A stretch of DNA of 64,000 nucleotides, from contig NZ_CP085193.1 in the NCBI RefSeq assembly GCF_024298965.1, positions 4,030,001 to 4,094,000 of the forward strand, in the 5' to 3' direction. Positions 8,029 through 17,977 of this stretch are shown here, in pieces (position 1 is the first letter of the stretch; every line of letters begins with the position of its first letter). Below the pieces are notes generated by a model. That model saw only the letters and a list, made by a program, of their open reading frames with translations. It did no database searches and was not told where the DNA came from. The position numbers and the translations under genes were made by a program. The DNA is from Streptomyces rapamycinicus NRRL 5491 (GTDB taxonomy: Bacteria; Actinomycetota; Actinomycetes; Streptomycetales; Streptomycetaceae).

Positions 8029-8985
8029 GTGCGCATCACCAGAGCGTTAGCGGCAGCCGGGCTCGCCGCCGCCTTCCTGATCGGCGCGGCCCACGCACCG
8101 CAGGCCGCAGCGGGCGAACTGCCGGCCGACACCCGGTTCTTCAACGACCCCGACTCGCTCGTCAACAAGTGGGTCGCCGCCAATCCGGGTGACTCCCGGC
8201 AGCAGCGCATCGCCTCGCGGATCGCCAGTCAGCCCCAGGCCGTGTGGTTCTCCCGGTACTCCCCCGCCACCGTCACCGAGGACGTCCGCAAGGTCACCTC
8301 CGCCGCGTCCGCCAAGGGCCAGACCCCGGTGCTGGTGTCGTACCAGATCCCCAACCGCGACTGCGGCGGGGCATCCGCGGGCGGCGCGCCCGACCTCGCG
8401 AGCTATGACACATGGGTGCGCGGCTTCGCCGCCGGGCTGGGCAGCGGGCCCGCCGTCATCATCCTCGAACCCGACTCGATCGCGCTCATCAGCTGCCTCT
8501 CGCCCACCGAACTGAGCGGCCGCTACGCCTCCCTGGCCCGCGCCGCCACCGCCATCCACAGTGCGAACCCCAACGCCCGGGTGTACTTCGACGCCGGGCA
8601 CTCGGCCTGGAACAGCGCCGCCGTCCAGGCCTCACGGCTCCGCTCGGCCGGGGTGCTGACCAGCGGCGACGGCATCTACAGCAATGTCTCCAACTTCCGC
8701 CGCACCGCCGACGAGGTGGCCTTCACCAAGGGCGTGCTCGCCCAGCTCGACACCTCCTCCGGGCTCACCGCCGTCATCGACACCAGCCGCAACGGCAACG
8801 GCCCCGCCCCCGACAACGCCTGGTGCGACCCCCACGGCCGCAAGGTCGGCGAAAACCCGACAGCCAACACCGGCGACCCGGCCATCGATGCCTATCTGTG
8901 GATCAAGCCGCCGGGCGAACTGGACGGCTGCGCGGGCGCCGCGGGCAGCTTCTCACCGGACTACGCCTACGAAATGGCGGGCTAG
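8029..8985 (+). CDS. Secreted glycoside hydrolase family 6 beta-1,4-glucanase
   Basis: 318 residues from GTG 8029, with AGGAG 9 nt upstream. The N-terminal 28 residues are a Sec signal peptide (RITRALAAAGLAAAFLIG, cleavage near AAAG). Both GH6 signatures are present: VSYQIPNRDCGGASAGG with Asp111 and VIILEPDSIAL with the catalytic acid Asp149, plus the late WIKPPGELDG block. GH6 enzymes are inverting cellulases; this length fits an endoglucanase catalytic domain alone, with no carbohydrate-binding module. The upstream region lacks the CebR box (TGGGAGCGCTCCCA) common before Streptomyces cellulases. ACGCGTACGCGT (7905-7916) is a perfect 12-bp palindrome there. Confidence 0.93.
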   Translation: MRITRALAAAGLAAAFLIGAAHAPQAAAGELPADTRFFNDPDSLVNKWVAANPGDSRQQRIASRIASQPQAVWFSRYSPATVTEDVRKVTSAASAKGQTPVLVSYQIPNRDCGGASAGGAPDLASYDTWVRGFAAGLGSGPAVIILEPDSIALISCLSPTELSGRYASLARAATAIHSANPNARVYFDAGHSAWNSAAVQASRLRSAGVLTSGDGIYSNVSNFRRTADEVAFTKGVLAQLDTSSGLTAVIDTSRNGNGPAPDNAWCDPHGRKVGENPTANTGDPAIDAYLWIKPPGELDGCAGAAGSFSPDYAYEMAG

Positions 8986-8996
8986 CCACCGGCCGA

Positions 8997-9014
8997 CCCC
9001 TCGGTCCCGAGGGG
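8997..9014. terminator. Bidirectional terminator between convergent genes
   Basis: CCCCTCGG-TC-CCGAGGGG hairpin filling the 30-base gap between the GH6 stop (8985) and the Uma2-family stop (9016). Confidence 0.7.
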
Positions 9015-9015
9015 C

Positions 9016-9600
9016 CTACAGCCGGTCGATCTCGGTGAGGTCGATGTCGATGTCGAAGGGGACCGTGAGCTTCAGGCGGTCGTGGTGGATACCGGAGGGG
9101 ACGTAGCAGCCGGTCACTGAATCCAGCTCGTACACGTGCACAACGGGGCGGCTGCCCGCGTCCTTCTCGATCAGCCAGAAGTGCTGGATCCCCGCCTCGG
9201 CATAGAGCTGCGGCTTCCGCTTGCGGTCGCGAAGTTGCGATTCCGGCGACACCACCTCTACCGCGAGGACGGTGTCAACAGCCTTGTAGCCCGTCTCATG
9301 CGCGTCAGCGGTGGTCGCCTCGGCCCGCACGACGGAGATATCCGGCTCGGGACGGTTGCCGCTGTCGAGAGTGATCGTCATCTCGCGGCGCACCCGCAGC
9401 GTCTCCGGCACCGACGCCCGGAGCCCCCTCTCCAGCAAATACATCGCCAGCGAGTGAAAACTCTTCTGCGGACTCACGAAAACCAGGCTCCCGTCGATCA
9501 GCTCAGTGTGCGGCGGGAGATCCGGAATGCGGTCAAGGTCGTCTGCGGTGAATCCGCCCGGGGGCGGAAAGGCCCAGGCCGGAAGCGGTTCAGCAGTCAT
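9016..9600 (-). CDS. Uma2 family (PD-(D/E)XK-like) protein
   Basis: 194 residues from ATG 9600, with GGGAGG 5 nt upstream. An upstream extension of 32 residues lacks a ribosome site. The protein has the DUF820/Uma2 pattern: RPEPDISVV, then LAVEVVSPES, then Lys in RDRKRKPQLYAEAGIQHFWLIE, matching a restriction-endonuclease-like core. The family is highly expanded in Streptomyces and cyanobacteria; its biological role is not established. It stands alone here, between convergent neighbours. Confidence 0.85.
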   Translation of the reverse strand: MTAEPLPAWAFPPPGGFTADDLDRIPDLPPHTELIDGSLVFVSPQKSFHSLAMYLLERGLRASVPETLRVRREMTITLDSGNRPEPDISVVRAEATTADAHETGYKAVDTVLAVEVVSPESQLRDRKRKPQLYAEAGIQHFWLIEKDAGSRPVVHVYELDSVTGCYVPSGIHHDRLKLTVPFDIDIDLTEIDRL

Positions 9601-9727
9601 GGTTCCTCCCATGGACGGGATTCTGGCCGCGCAACCAAGAGTAGCGCTCAGGAACGGCGGAAACGCCACCCAGACGAGTGGAGGCGGCTCCGCCATTGAC
9701 CCGGGCCGACCGCGTTCCGCGCCCTGA

Positions 9728-9769
9728 CCGGAGGCCCTCCGCTCCGGTCGTGCAGCGGGGGGCCTCCGG
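9728..9769 (-). terminator. Terminator after the second MFS exporter
   Basis: Arms CCGGAGGCCC / GGGCCTCCGG around a 22-base loop, 14 bases past the stop of the exporter at 9784. Confidence 0.6.
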
Positions 9770-9783
9770 GGCGCGGGGCGATG

Positions 9784-11286
9784 TCAGCCCAGGTGGGCGG
9801 GGAGCGGGGTGGCGCCTTCGGTGCCGGGCTCGCGCACCGGGCGCGGGGTGTTCATCAGCAGGGCCACGACCACCGCGGCGCCCACGAGGATCGAGGACGA
9901 GACGACGAAGGCGTGTGAGAACCCCTCGACCAGACCGGCCTTGGCGGTCGCCTTGGCGGTCCGCGGTGTCATCTGCCGGGCGTGCGAGGCCATGTAGTCG
10001 GAGGTCGCGCTGGTGGCGATGGTGTTGAGCATCGCCGTGCCGATCGAACCGCCGATCTGCTGGGCGGTGTTGACAGTGGCGGAGGCGACGCCCGCGTCCC
10101 CCGCCCCCACCCCATGGGTCGCGTAGTTCATCGAGGGCGCCATCACCAGGCCCATGCCGAAGCCGACCAGGAGCTCGGCGGGCAGCACCCCCGCCGCGTA
10201 CGAGCTGTCGACGTCCAGGGGCACCAGCAGGAGGACGCCGGTGGCCGCGATCAGCAGACCGGGCGCCACCAGCAGCCGCGGCGGCACCTTGGGGATGAGG
10301 CGGGAGGCGACGCCGCCCGCGCCGATCAGCACCGCCCCGGTCATCGGCAGGAACGCGACCCCGGTGAGCAGCGCCGAGTACCCCTTCACGAGCTGCATGT
10401 AGTACGTGAGGAAGAGGAACATCGCGAACATGCCGACCACCGAGAGGCCGACCGCCAGATAGGCGCTGCCACGGGTGCGGTCCGCCACCACGCGCGGCGG
10501 CAGCAGCGGCCGTGCCACGCTCCGCTCCACCATGACGAAGGCGAAGAGCAGCACCGCGCCCAGGATCAGCAGCCCGGTCACCAGCCGGGAGTCCCAGCCC
10601 TCGGACTCGGCCTCGCTGCATCCGTAGACCACGGCCACCAGCCCGCACACCGCCAGCACCACACCGGGGATGTCGAACCGGGCCCGGCCCTCGGCGCGGG
10701 TGTCGGTGGGCAGCACGGACCAGCTGATGGCGGCGACGACGGCGATCGGCACATTGACGTACAGGCACCAGCGCCAGTCGAGGTACTCGGTCAGCAGCCC
10801 GCCGACGACCAGCCCGATCGCGCCGCCGCCCGCCGCGATCGCGCCGAAGATGCCGAACGCCTTGGCGCGCTCGCGTGGCTCGGTGAAGTTCACCGCGAGC
10901 AGCGACAGCGCCGAGGGGGCGAGCAGTGCGGCGAAGGCGCCTTGCAGGGCGCGGGCCGCGAGCAGCGTCTCGAAACCGGAGGCGGCGCCGCCGAGCGCGG
11001 AGGCCCCGGCGAACCCCAGCAGGCCGATGAGGAAGGTGCGCTTACGGCCGGTGTAGTCCGCGATCCGGCCACCGAGCAGCAGCAGACTGCCGAAGGCCAG
11101 GGTGTAGGCGGTGATGACCCACTGCCGGTCGCCGTCGGAGATGCCGAGGTCCCTCTGGGCCGACGGCAGGGCGATGTTCACGATGGTGATGTCGAGGACG
11201 ATCATCAGCTGGGCCAGGCCGATGAAGACGAGGGCGAGCCAGCGCCGGGGGTTGGCTTGCGGCGGTGCCTCTGAGGGCTGGGACAT
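9784..11286 (-). CDS. MFS drug exporter, DHA2 / EmrB-QacA type
   Basis: 500 residues with about 14 predicted membrane helices. The first helix has LDITIVNIALPSAQRDLG, the hallmark of EmrB/QacA exporters. Motif A is GGRIADYTGRKRTF, and motif C lies in AIGLVVGGLLTEYLDWRW. The ATG at 11286 has AAAGG 7 nt upstream. It sits 44 bases behind a TetR gene on the same strand, so the pair is an operon driven from the palindromic operator at 12142-12174. It should export a hydrophobic toxin or antibiotic in exchange for protons; the substrate is unknown. Confidence 0.88.
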   Translation of the reverse strand: MSQPSEAPPQANPRRWLALVFIGLAQLMIVLDITIVNIALPSAQRDLGISDGDRQWVITAYTLAFGSLLLLGGRIADYTGRKRTFLIGLLGFAGASALGGAASGFETLLAARALQGAFAALLAPSALSLLAVNFTEPRERAKAFGIFGAIAAGGGAIGLVVGGLLTEYLDWRWCLYVNVPIAVVAAISWSVLPTDTRAEGRARFDIPGVVLAVCGLVAVVYGCSEAESEGWDSRLVTGLLILGAVLLFAFVMVERSVARPLLPPRVVADRTRGSAYLAVGLSVVGMFAMFLFLTYYMQLVKGYSALLTGVAFLPMTGAVLIGAGGVASRLIPKVPPRLLVAPGLLIAATGVLLLVPLDVDSSYAAGVLPAELLVGFGMGLVMAPSMNYATHGVGAGDAGVASATVNTAQQIGGSIGTAMLNTIATSATSDYMASHARQMTPRTAKATAKAGLVEGFSHAFVVSSSILVGAAVVVALLMNTPRPVREPGTEGATPLPAHLG

Positions 11287-11330
11287 GACGATGCCTTTCT
11301 GGTCTTGCGGAAGGCGAGCGGAGAGGGAGC

Positions 11331-12110
11331 TCAGGCGGGGTCGGCGTCGGGTTCGGAGTGGGTCTCGCGGGCGTCGTGGGCGCCTCGGGCCTCTCGGACG
11401 TCGTGGGCCTCGTGGGCGTCGTCGATCATTCGCTCCCGGATGCGCTTGAACGCCGCCGCGTCGACGGCCGGGCCGCCGAGCGGGGTGGTGGGGCGCGGGG
11501 AGCCGGTGGGGCGCAACCCGTCGATGTAGACATCCAGTTGGCGATGGGCGAGGGCGTCATCGGGGGCGAACCGCCCGCCGCCGGGCAGCGGCCGCGTCAG
11601 CCGGATGATCATCAGCGTGATGTCGCCGAAGACGACATCACTCCGGACCAGCCCCTGGGCCTGGGCGCGCAGGAGCATCGCGTCGATCGGGTCGACGGCG
11701 TCGCCGGGAACGCTGTCGAGGATCTCGTCCACGGTGAACCGGCCCAGCAGCGCGGGCATCACCGAGCCGATCTTGAGGTCGAGGGCGGCGTGCATGAAGC
11801 GGCGCAGCGCGAGACGGGGGTCGCCCTCCTCGGCGGCGGCCCGGCGCGCGGCCTCGACCAGCGCGGTCAGCACCTCGATGGCGACCCCTCGGTGCAGATC
11901 GGCACGGTCCGGAAACCGCCGGTAGAGGGTCGCGATGCCGACCCCGGCGCGCCGGGCTATCTCGTCCAGCGGGGCGTCCGGCCCCTGATCGGCGAAGACC
12001 TCGCGGGCGGCGCGCAGGATCTGCTCCCGGTTGCGCCGCGCGTCGGCGCGCATGGGGGGCGACGGGACGACGGCGAGGGCGTCGGTGTCGGTCTCGGCGG
12101 CTGCGGACAC
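11331..12110 (-). CDS. TetR-family repressor, autoregulated, of the downstream exporter
   Basis: 259 residues from GTG 12110, with AGGAG 6 nt upstream. The longer frame to 12167 has no ribosome site and would run into the operator. The helix-turn-helix is clear (LDEIARRAGVGIATLYRRFPDRADLH). The C-terminus ends in a tail of Asp/His/Glu/Ala repeats (DDAHEAHDVREARGAHDARE) that is unlikely to be folded. It is first in an operon with the EmrB-type exporter and has a 33-bp palindrome centred about 48 bases upstream, so it most likely represses its own operon. Confidence 0.85.
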   Translation of the reverse strand: MSAAAETDTDALAVVPSPPMRADARRNREQILRAAREVFADQGPDAPLDEIARRAGVGIATLYRRFPDRADLHRGVAIEVLTALVEAARRAAAEEGDPRLALRRFMHAALDLKIGSVMPALLGRFTVDEILDSVPGDAVDPIDAMLLRAQAQGLVRSDVVFGDITLMIIRLTRPLPGGGRFAPDDALAHRQLDVYIDGLRPTGSPRPTTPLGGPAVDAAAFKRIRERMIDDAHEAHDVREARGAHDARETHSEPDADPA

Positions 12111-12141
12111 GGGGCTCTCCTGACAACATGGCACATACCTA

Positions 12142-12174
12142 CAGCTATGTGGAGAAATTTTCTCCACATAGCTG
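12142..12174 (-). promoter_or_regulatory. 33-bp perfect inverted repeat, TetR operator
   Basis: Two 16-base arms (CAGCTATGTGGAGAAA and its exact complement) flank a single central T. It ends 31 bases before the TetR GTG. Its AT-rich centre and symmetry fit a high-affinity operator for a TetR dimer pair. On the minus strand TAGGTA follows it as a possible -10. Confidence 0.75.
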
Positions 12175-12266
12175 CGAGCGTAGCGAGCCCACCGCCATTA
12201 TTCAACACGCGATGAAAAAGATCCGGAACCCCTCCGGCACGCCTCGCTGCCGCAGACGCACAAAGA

Positions 12267-12306
12267 CCTGGGCCCGGCCCCCGCCGAAGCGGGGACCGGG
12301 CCCAGG
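12267..12306 (-). terminator. serA terminator
   Basis: 18-bp stem with one mismatch and a CGAA loop, 20 bases past the serA stop. Arms begin CCTGGGCCCGG and end CCGGGCCCAGG. Confidence 0.8.
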
Positions 12307-12326
12307 TGGGTGATGCCTGAAGCGGC

Positions 12327-13928
12327 TCAGACCAGATTGACCGAGCGGGCCGAGGTGGCGCCGATCTCCTCGGCGATCTCGGTGAGCACGGGCTGCGGAA
12401 TGGTGTCGTCCACCGTGAGTGCCACCAGCGCGGCACCGCCCGCCGTGGCCCGCGAGACCTGCATCCCCGCGATGTTGATCCCCGCCTCGCCCAGGATGCG
12501 GCCGAGCGTGCCGACCACGCCCGGGCGGTCGGTGTAGCGGAGGAAGGCCATGTGGTCGGCGAGCGCCAGATCCACGTCGTACTCGCCCACCGCGACGATC
12601 TTCTGCTGGTGCTTGGGGCCGGCCAGCGTGCCGGAGATCGAGACCTCCTCGCCGTCCGACAGGGTGCCGCGCACGATCACCACATTGCGGTGCTCGCTCG
12701 ACTCCGAGCTGGTGGTCAGCCGCACCTCGACCCCGCGCTCCTGCGCGAACAGCGGCGCGTTCACATACGAGACCGTCTCGTCCACGATGTCCTCGAAGAC
12801 GCCCTTGAGCGCCGACAGCTCCAGCACCTTGACGTCGTGCTGGGTGATCTCGCCGTACACCTCGACATCGAGGCGGACCGCGACCTCGCCCGCCAGTGCG
12901 GTGAAGATCCGCCCCAGCTTCTCGGCCAGCGGCAGCCCGGGCCGTACGTCCTCGGCGATGACGCCGCCCTGCACGTTCACCGCGTCCGGGACCAGTTCGC
13001 CGGCCAGCGCCAGCCGCACCGAGCGGGCGACCGCGATGCCCGCCTTCTCCTGGGCCTCACCGGTGGAGGCGCCCAGATGCGGGGTGACCACCACATTGTC
13101 GAACTCGAACAGCGGGGACTCGGTGCACGGCTCCTGGGAGAACACGTCCAGCCCGGCCCCGGCCACCCGGCCCTCCTTGAGGGCGGCGGCCAGCGCCACC
13201 TCGTCCACGATCCCGCCGCGCGCGGCGTTCACGATCCGGACCTCCGGCTTGACCTTGTGCAGCGCCTCGTCGCCGATCAGACCGACCGTCTCGGGGGTCC
13301 TGGGGAGGTGGACCGTGATGAAGTCGGCGACCTCGAGCAGCTCGTCCAGCGAGAGCAGCTTCACACCCATCTGCGCGGCCCGTGCGGGCTGCACATACGG
13401 GTCGTACGCGACGACCTTCATGCCGAAGGCGGACATCCGCTGGGCCACCAGGACGCCGATGCGGCCGAGGCCGACCACGCCGAGGGTCTTCTCGCTCAGC
13501 TCCACACCGGTGTACTTGCTGCGCTTCCACTCGCCGTTCTTCAGCGCGGCACTGGCCTGCGGGATGTTCCGGGCCGTGGCCACCAGCAGACCGCAGGCGA
13601 GCTCGGCGGCGGTGACGATGTTGGACGTCGGCGCGTTGACGACCATGACGCCCGCCTTGGTGGCGGACGAGACGTCCACATTGTCCAGGCCGACGCCCGC
13701 ACGGGCGACCACCTTCAGCTTCTTCGCGGCGGCGATCGCCTCGGCGTCGACCTTGGTCGCGCTGCGGACGAGGATCGCGTCCACATCGGCGATGGCGGGA
13801 AGCAGCTCGGCTCGGTCCGCCCCGTTGCAGTTCCGGATCTCGAAATCCGGGCCCAGGGCCTCGACCGTCGCCGGAGAGAGCTCTTCGGCGATGAGTACGA
13901 CGGGCTTACCAGTGGAAGCAGTGCTCAC
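12327..13928 (-). CDS. serA: D-3-phosphoglycerate dehydrogenase
   Basis: 533 residues from GTG 13928 (GTG at 13946 is possible). It catalyses the first step of serine synthesis, 3-phosphoglycerate to 3-phosphohydroxypyruvate with NAD. The nucleotide-binding region is GVVGLGRIG; catalytic Arg, Glu and His lie in NAARGGIVDE, DVFSQEP and TPHLGAST. After about residue 310 come the intervening ASB domain and a C-terminal ACT domain (DRPGVVGTLGRILGEAGINIAGMQ), the long actinobacterial form that serine can inhibit. It lies downstream of ilvC on the same strand but behind a strong terminator (14132-14172), so it is probably transcribed on its own. Confidence 0.95.
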   Translation of the reverse strand: MSTASTGKPVVLIAEELSPATVEALGPDFEIRNCNGADRAELLPAIADVDAILVRSATKVDAEAIAAAKKLKVVARAGVGLDNVDVSSATKAGVMVVNAPTSNIVTAAELACGLLVATARNIPQASAALKNGEWKRSKYTGVELSEKTLGVVGLGRIGVLVAQRMSAFGMKVVAYDPYVQPARAAQMGVKLLSLDELLEVADFITVHLPRTPETVGLIGDEALHKVKPEVRIVNAARGGIVDEVALAAALKEGRVAGAGLDVFSQEPCTESPLFEFDNVVVTPHLGASTGEAQEKAGIAVARSVRLALAGELVPDAVNVQGGVIAEDVRPGLPLAEKLGRIFTALAGEVAVRLDVEVYGEITQHDVKVLELSALKGVFEDIVDETVSYVNAPLFAQERGVEVRLTTSSESSEHRNVVIVRGTLSDGEEVSISGTLAGPKHQQKIVAVGEYDVDLALADHMAFLRYTDRPGVVGTLGRILGEAGINIAGMQVSRATAGGAALVALTVDDTIPQPVLTEIAEEIGATSARSVNLV

Positions 13929-14131
13929 GTGGTCTTCAGTCCTCACTAGTCCTCAGCGGACGGCCGTCCCGACGGCCGCTGGCGGTGAAGGGGTCAGCCG
14001 CGTGGGAGACGCACGACGCTGTGAGCCTGACGCGCTTGCTGTTGATGAGTGTAGTGGCGGTCGGGCCTTCGTCATGTGCCGTTGCGGCAGGATCACCCGC
14101 ACGTGGTGGTGCGCGATGGACAAAGCGCGAA

Positions 14132-14172
14132 CCGGGTGCGGCGGGGGTCCGGCGGACCCCCGCCGCACCCGG
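14132..14172 (-). terminator. Terminator of the ilvBNC operon
   Basis: Perfect 19-bp stem with a 3-base loop (GGC), 28 bases past the ilvC stop. It separates ilvBNC from serA. Confidence 0.85.
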
Positions 14173-14200
14173 GGCACGGCCTCCGCGCCACCAGGCGCGG

Positions 14201-15211
<1,011 letters not shown>

Positions 15212-15280
15212 CTAGCGTGTGGGTTGTGCTTCCCACCGTATGACGGGCGGGCGGGTGAAGGTTTCGGGGTCTCGCCATCC

Positions 15281-15307
15281 GGTCCGGCGCGCGGGTGGCG
15301 CCGGACC
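15281..15307 (-). terminator. Hairpin between ilvN and ilvC
   Basis: 10-bp perfect stem GGTCCGGCGC / GCGCCGGACC with a 7-base loop inside the operon. It could act as a partial terminator or as an RNA-stability element that sets ilvC expression apart from ilvBN. Confidence 0.45.
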
Positions 15308-15336
15308 GTGGCTCCGCTGGTCGGGCGGGGCGGGGA

Positions 15337-15861
15337 TCAGGCGGACCGGTCGAGCGCGCGCAGGCTCCGGTCGGTGATGGAGCGGGCGCCGCGCCCTATG
15401 GCGATGGTGCCGGACTGGACCAGTTCCTTGATGCCGTACGGTTCCAGCATCTTGAGCATGGCCTCGAGCTTGTCGCTGCTGCCGGTGGCCTCGACGGTCA
15501 CGGCCTCCGGGGAGACGTCCACGGTCTTGGCGCGGAACAGCTGGACGATCTCGACGATCTGGGAGCGGGTCTCGTTGTCGGCGCGGACCTTGACCAGGAC
15601 GAGCTCCCGCTGGATCGCCTGGCCGTCCTCCAGCTCGACGATCTTCAACACGTTGACCAGCTTGTTGAGCTGCTTGGTGACCTGCTCCAGCGGCAGCTCC
15701 TCGACATTGACCACGATGGTGATCCGGGAGATGTCGGGGTGCTCGGTGACGCCGACGGCCAGCGAGTCGATATTGAAGCCGCGGCGGGAGAACAGGGCGG
15801 CGATCCGGGCCAGGATGCCGGGGGTGTTCTCCACCAGGACGGAGAGCGTGTGCTTGGACAT
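15337..15861 (-). CDS. ilvN: Acetolactate synthase, regulatory (small) subunit
   Basis: 174 residues. The N-terminal 80 residues are an ACT domain (LSVLVENTPGILARIAALFSRR) that binds valine and mediates feedback inhibition; the rest is the ALS_ss_C domain. It associates with IlvB. The ATG at 15861 has GAAGAG 9 nt upstream and follows ilvB by 33 bases, so the two subunits are probably translated from one message. Confidence 0.96.
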   Translation of the reverse strand: MSKHTLSVLVENTPGILARIAALFSRRGFNIDSLAVGVTEHPDISRITIVVNVEELPLEQVTKQLNKLVNVLKIVELEDGQAIQRELVLVKVRADNETRSQIVEIVQLFRAKTVDVSPEAVTVEATGSSDKLEAMLKMLEPYGIKELVQSGTIAIGRGARSITDRSLRALDRSA

Positions 15862-15894
15862 GGGCTCGGTCTCTTCTCTCTCTCGGTCCTGGTC

Positions 15895-17754
15895 TCAGTC
15901 GTCCGCGCCGTCGCCGAAGTCCGGGCGGGTGTCGCGCGCCGCCAGGATCTCGTCGTTGGAGGTGCCGGCCGCGACCATCGGCCAGACCATGGCGTCCTCA
16001 TGGACGATGAAGTCCACGACCACCGGGCGGTCGTTGATCGCGTTGGCCTTCTCGATCACGGCGTCGAGGTCGGCCGGGTCCTCGCAGCGCAGTCCGACGC
16101 AGCCCATGGCCTCGGAGAGCTTCACGAAGTCGGGGACGCGGGTGCCCAGGCTCGCTTGCGCGGGGGTGTCGGGGCCGGAGTGCAGGACCGTGTTGGAGTA
16201 GCGCTGGTTGTAGAAGAGGGTCTGCCACTGGCGGACCATGCCCAGCGCGCCGTTGTTGATGATCGCGACCTTGATCGGGATGTTGTTCAGCGCGCAGGTG
16301 ACCAGCTCCTGGTTGGTCATCTGGAAGCAGCCGTCACCGTCGATCGCCCAGACCGTACGGCCCTCGTCGGCGCCGGCCTTGGCGCCCATGGCGGCCGGGA
16401 CGGCGTAGCCCATCGTCCCGGCGCCGCCGGAGTTCAGCCAGGTCGCGGGGGTCTCGTAGTCGATGAAGTGGGCGGCCCACATCTGGTGCTGGCCGACGCC
16501 CGCGGCGAAGATCGTGCCCTCCGGGGCCAGCTGCCCGATCCGCTGGATGACCTGCTGCGGGGCGAGGCTGCCGTCGGCGGGCTGGTCGTAGCCGAGCGGG
16601 TAGGTCTCCCGCCACCGGTTCAGATCCTCCCACCAGCCGCTGTAGTCACCGGCGCGGCCCGCGTCGTGCTCGGCCTGGACGGCGACGACCAGGTCCGCGA
16701 TGACCTCGCGGGCGTCCCCGACGATCGGCACGTCGGCGGCGCGGTTCTTACCGATCTCGGCCGGGTCGATGTCCGCGTGGACGATCTTGGCGTACGGGGC
16801 GAAGGAGTCCAGCTTGCCGGTGACGCGGTCGTCGAAGCGGGCGCCGAGCGCCACGATCAGATCGGCCTTCTGCAGCGCGGTCACGGCGGCGACGGTGCCG
16901 TGCATACCCGGCATGCCCAGGTGGAGGTGGTGGCTGTCGGGGAAGGCGCCCAGCGCCATCAGGGTGGTGGTGACCGGCGCTCCGGTCAGCTCGGCCAGCA
17001 CCTTCAGCTCGGCGGTGGCCTGCGCCTTGATCACACCGCCGCCGACGTACAGCACCGGGCGCTCGGCCTGGGTGACCAGGCGGGCGGCCTCACGGATCTG
17101 CTTGGCGTGCGGCTTGGTGACCGGGCGGTAGCCGGGCAGATCGGTCTGCGGCGGCCAGGAGAAGGTGGTCCGCGCCTGGAGCACGTCCTTGGGGATGTCG
17201 ACCAGGACCGGGCCGGGGCGGCCGGTGGAGGCGATGTGGAACGCCTCGGCGATCGTGCGCGGGATGTCCTCGGCCTTGGTGACCAGGAAGTTGTGCTTGG
17301 TGATCGGCATGGTGATGCCGCAGATGTCCGCCTCCTGGAAGGCGTCCGTACCGATGGCCTTGGACGCCACCTGGCCGGTGATCGCGACGATCGGGACCGA
17401 GTCCATATGGGCGTCGCCGATGGGGGTGACCAGGTTGGTCGCTCCGGGGCCCGAGGTCGCCATGCAGACGCCGACCTTGCCGGTGGCCTGGGCGTAGCCG
17501 GTGGCCGCGTGGCCCGCGCCCTGCTCATGGCGGACGAGCACGTGCCGGACCTTCGAGGAGTCCATCATCGGGTCGTAGGCGGGGAGGATCGTGCCACCGG
17601 GGATGCCGAAGACGGTGTCGGCACCCACCTCCTCGAGGGAGCGGATGAGGGACTGCGCGCCCGTGACGTGCTCGACGGGGGCGGACTGCGGTCCGCCGCT
17701 ACGGGGCCGAGGCTGGGGGTGATGGGACCCGGGGGCCTGCTCGGTCATCGGCAT
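15895..17754 (-). CDS. ilvB: Acetolactate synthase, catalytic (large) subunit
   Basis: 619 residues from ATG 17754; a second ATG at 17748 is equally usable and the first may lie too close to GAGAAGAG. It uses ThDP, Mg and FAD to join two pyruvates, or pyruvate and 2-oxobutyrate. The catalytic Glu lies in [16 protein letters not shown], and the ThDP-binding motif runs from [12 protein letters not shown] to IINN. The open frame continues upstream to 18243 but that part belongs to the leader and the preceding gene. It is first in ilvBNC and sits behind an attenuator. Confidence 0.96.
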   Translation of the reverse strand: MPMTEQAPGSHHPQPRPRSGGPQSAPVEHVTGAQSLIRSLEEVGADTVFGIPGGTILPAYDPMMDSSKVRHVLVRHEQGAGHAATGYAQATGKVGVCMATSGPGATNLVTPIGDAHMDSVPIVAITGQVASKAIGTDAFQEADICGITMPITKHNFLVTKAEDIPRTIAEAFHIASTGRPGPVLVDIPKDVLQARTTFSWPPQTDLPGYRPVTKPHAKQIREAARLVTQAERPVLYVGGGVIKAQATAELKVLAELTGAPVTTTLMALGAFPDSHHLHLGMPGMHGTVAAVTALQKADLIVALGARFDDRVTGKLDSFAPYAKIVHADIDPAEIGKNRAADVPIVGDAREVIADLVVAVQAEHDAGRAGDYSGWWEDLNRWRETYPLGYDQPADGSLAPQQVIQRIGQLAPEGTIFAAGVGQHQMWAAHFIDYETPATWLNSGGAGTMGYAVPAAMGAKAGADEGRTVWAIDGDGCFQMTNQELVTCALNNIPIKVAIINNGALGMVRQWQTLFYNQRYSNTVLHSGPDTPAQASLGTRVPDFVKLSEAMGCVGLRCEDPADLDAVIEKANAINDRPVVVDFIVHEDAMVWPMVAAGTSNDEILAARDTRPDFGDGADD

Positions 17755-17827
17755 TCTCTTCTCGAAGATGAGGTTCGGTGCGGGAGGGAGGGGGGCGGGG
17801 CGGTGCACCGGGCCCTGCCGGTGCAAC

Positions 17828-17902
17828 AAAAAACCCCTCGTGCCGTAAGGCAAGCGAGGGGAGCGCGCCGGTGAGGGTCCGCAGGGCTTCGATGAGCCCT
17901 GC
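17828..17902 (-). promoter_or_regulatory. ilvB transcription attenuator
   Basis: Two hairpins follow the leader peptide. The first (17881-17902) pairs GCAGGGCT with AGCCCTGC just past the leader stop. The second (17834-17861) has the outer stem CCCCTCG / CGAGGGG and an inner stem TGCC / GGCA, and is followed on the minus strand by six T (17828-17833), a real intrinsic terminator and rare in this GC-rich genome. Stalling at the Ile-Leu-Val-Leu codons would favour read-through when branched-chain aminoacyl-tRNAs are short. This is classic leader-peptide attenuation. Confidence 0.85.
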
Positions 17903-17944
17903 TCAGCCGACGCGCTGTCCAAGTACGAGAATTCGGGTGCGCAT
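17903..17944 (-). CDS. ilvB leader peptide [13 protein letters not shown]
   Basis: 13 codons starting at ATG 17944, with GGGAGGG about 9-10 nt upstream, ending at TGA 17903-17905. It contains consecutive Ile-Leu-Val-Leu, the three end products of the pathway encoded downstream, followed by a later Val. Its job is to be translated, not to act as a protein: ribosome speed over these codons chooses between the hairpins at 17881-17902 and 17834-17861. Streptomyces ilvB leaders of nearly identical sequence are known. Only 33 bases separate it from the stop of the upstream GGDEF-EAL gene. Confidence 0.9.
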   Translation of the reverse strand: MRTRILVLGQRVG

Positions 17945-17977
17945 GGCTCCGACCCTCCCCCCCGCGCATATCGGGTG

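Noticed and set aside
11331..12167. TetR start at ATG 12167
   Set aside because: It has no ribosome site and would place codons within the 33-bp operator; GTG 12110 has AGGAG at ideal spacing.
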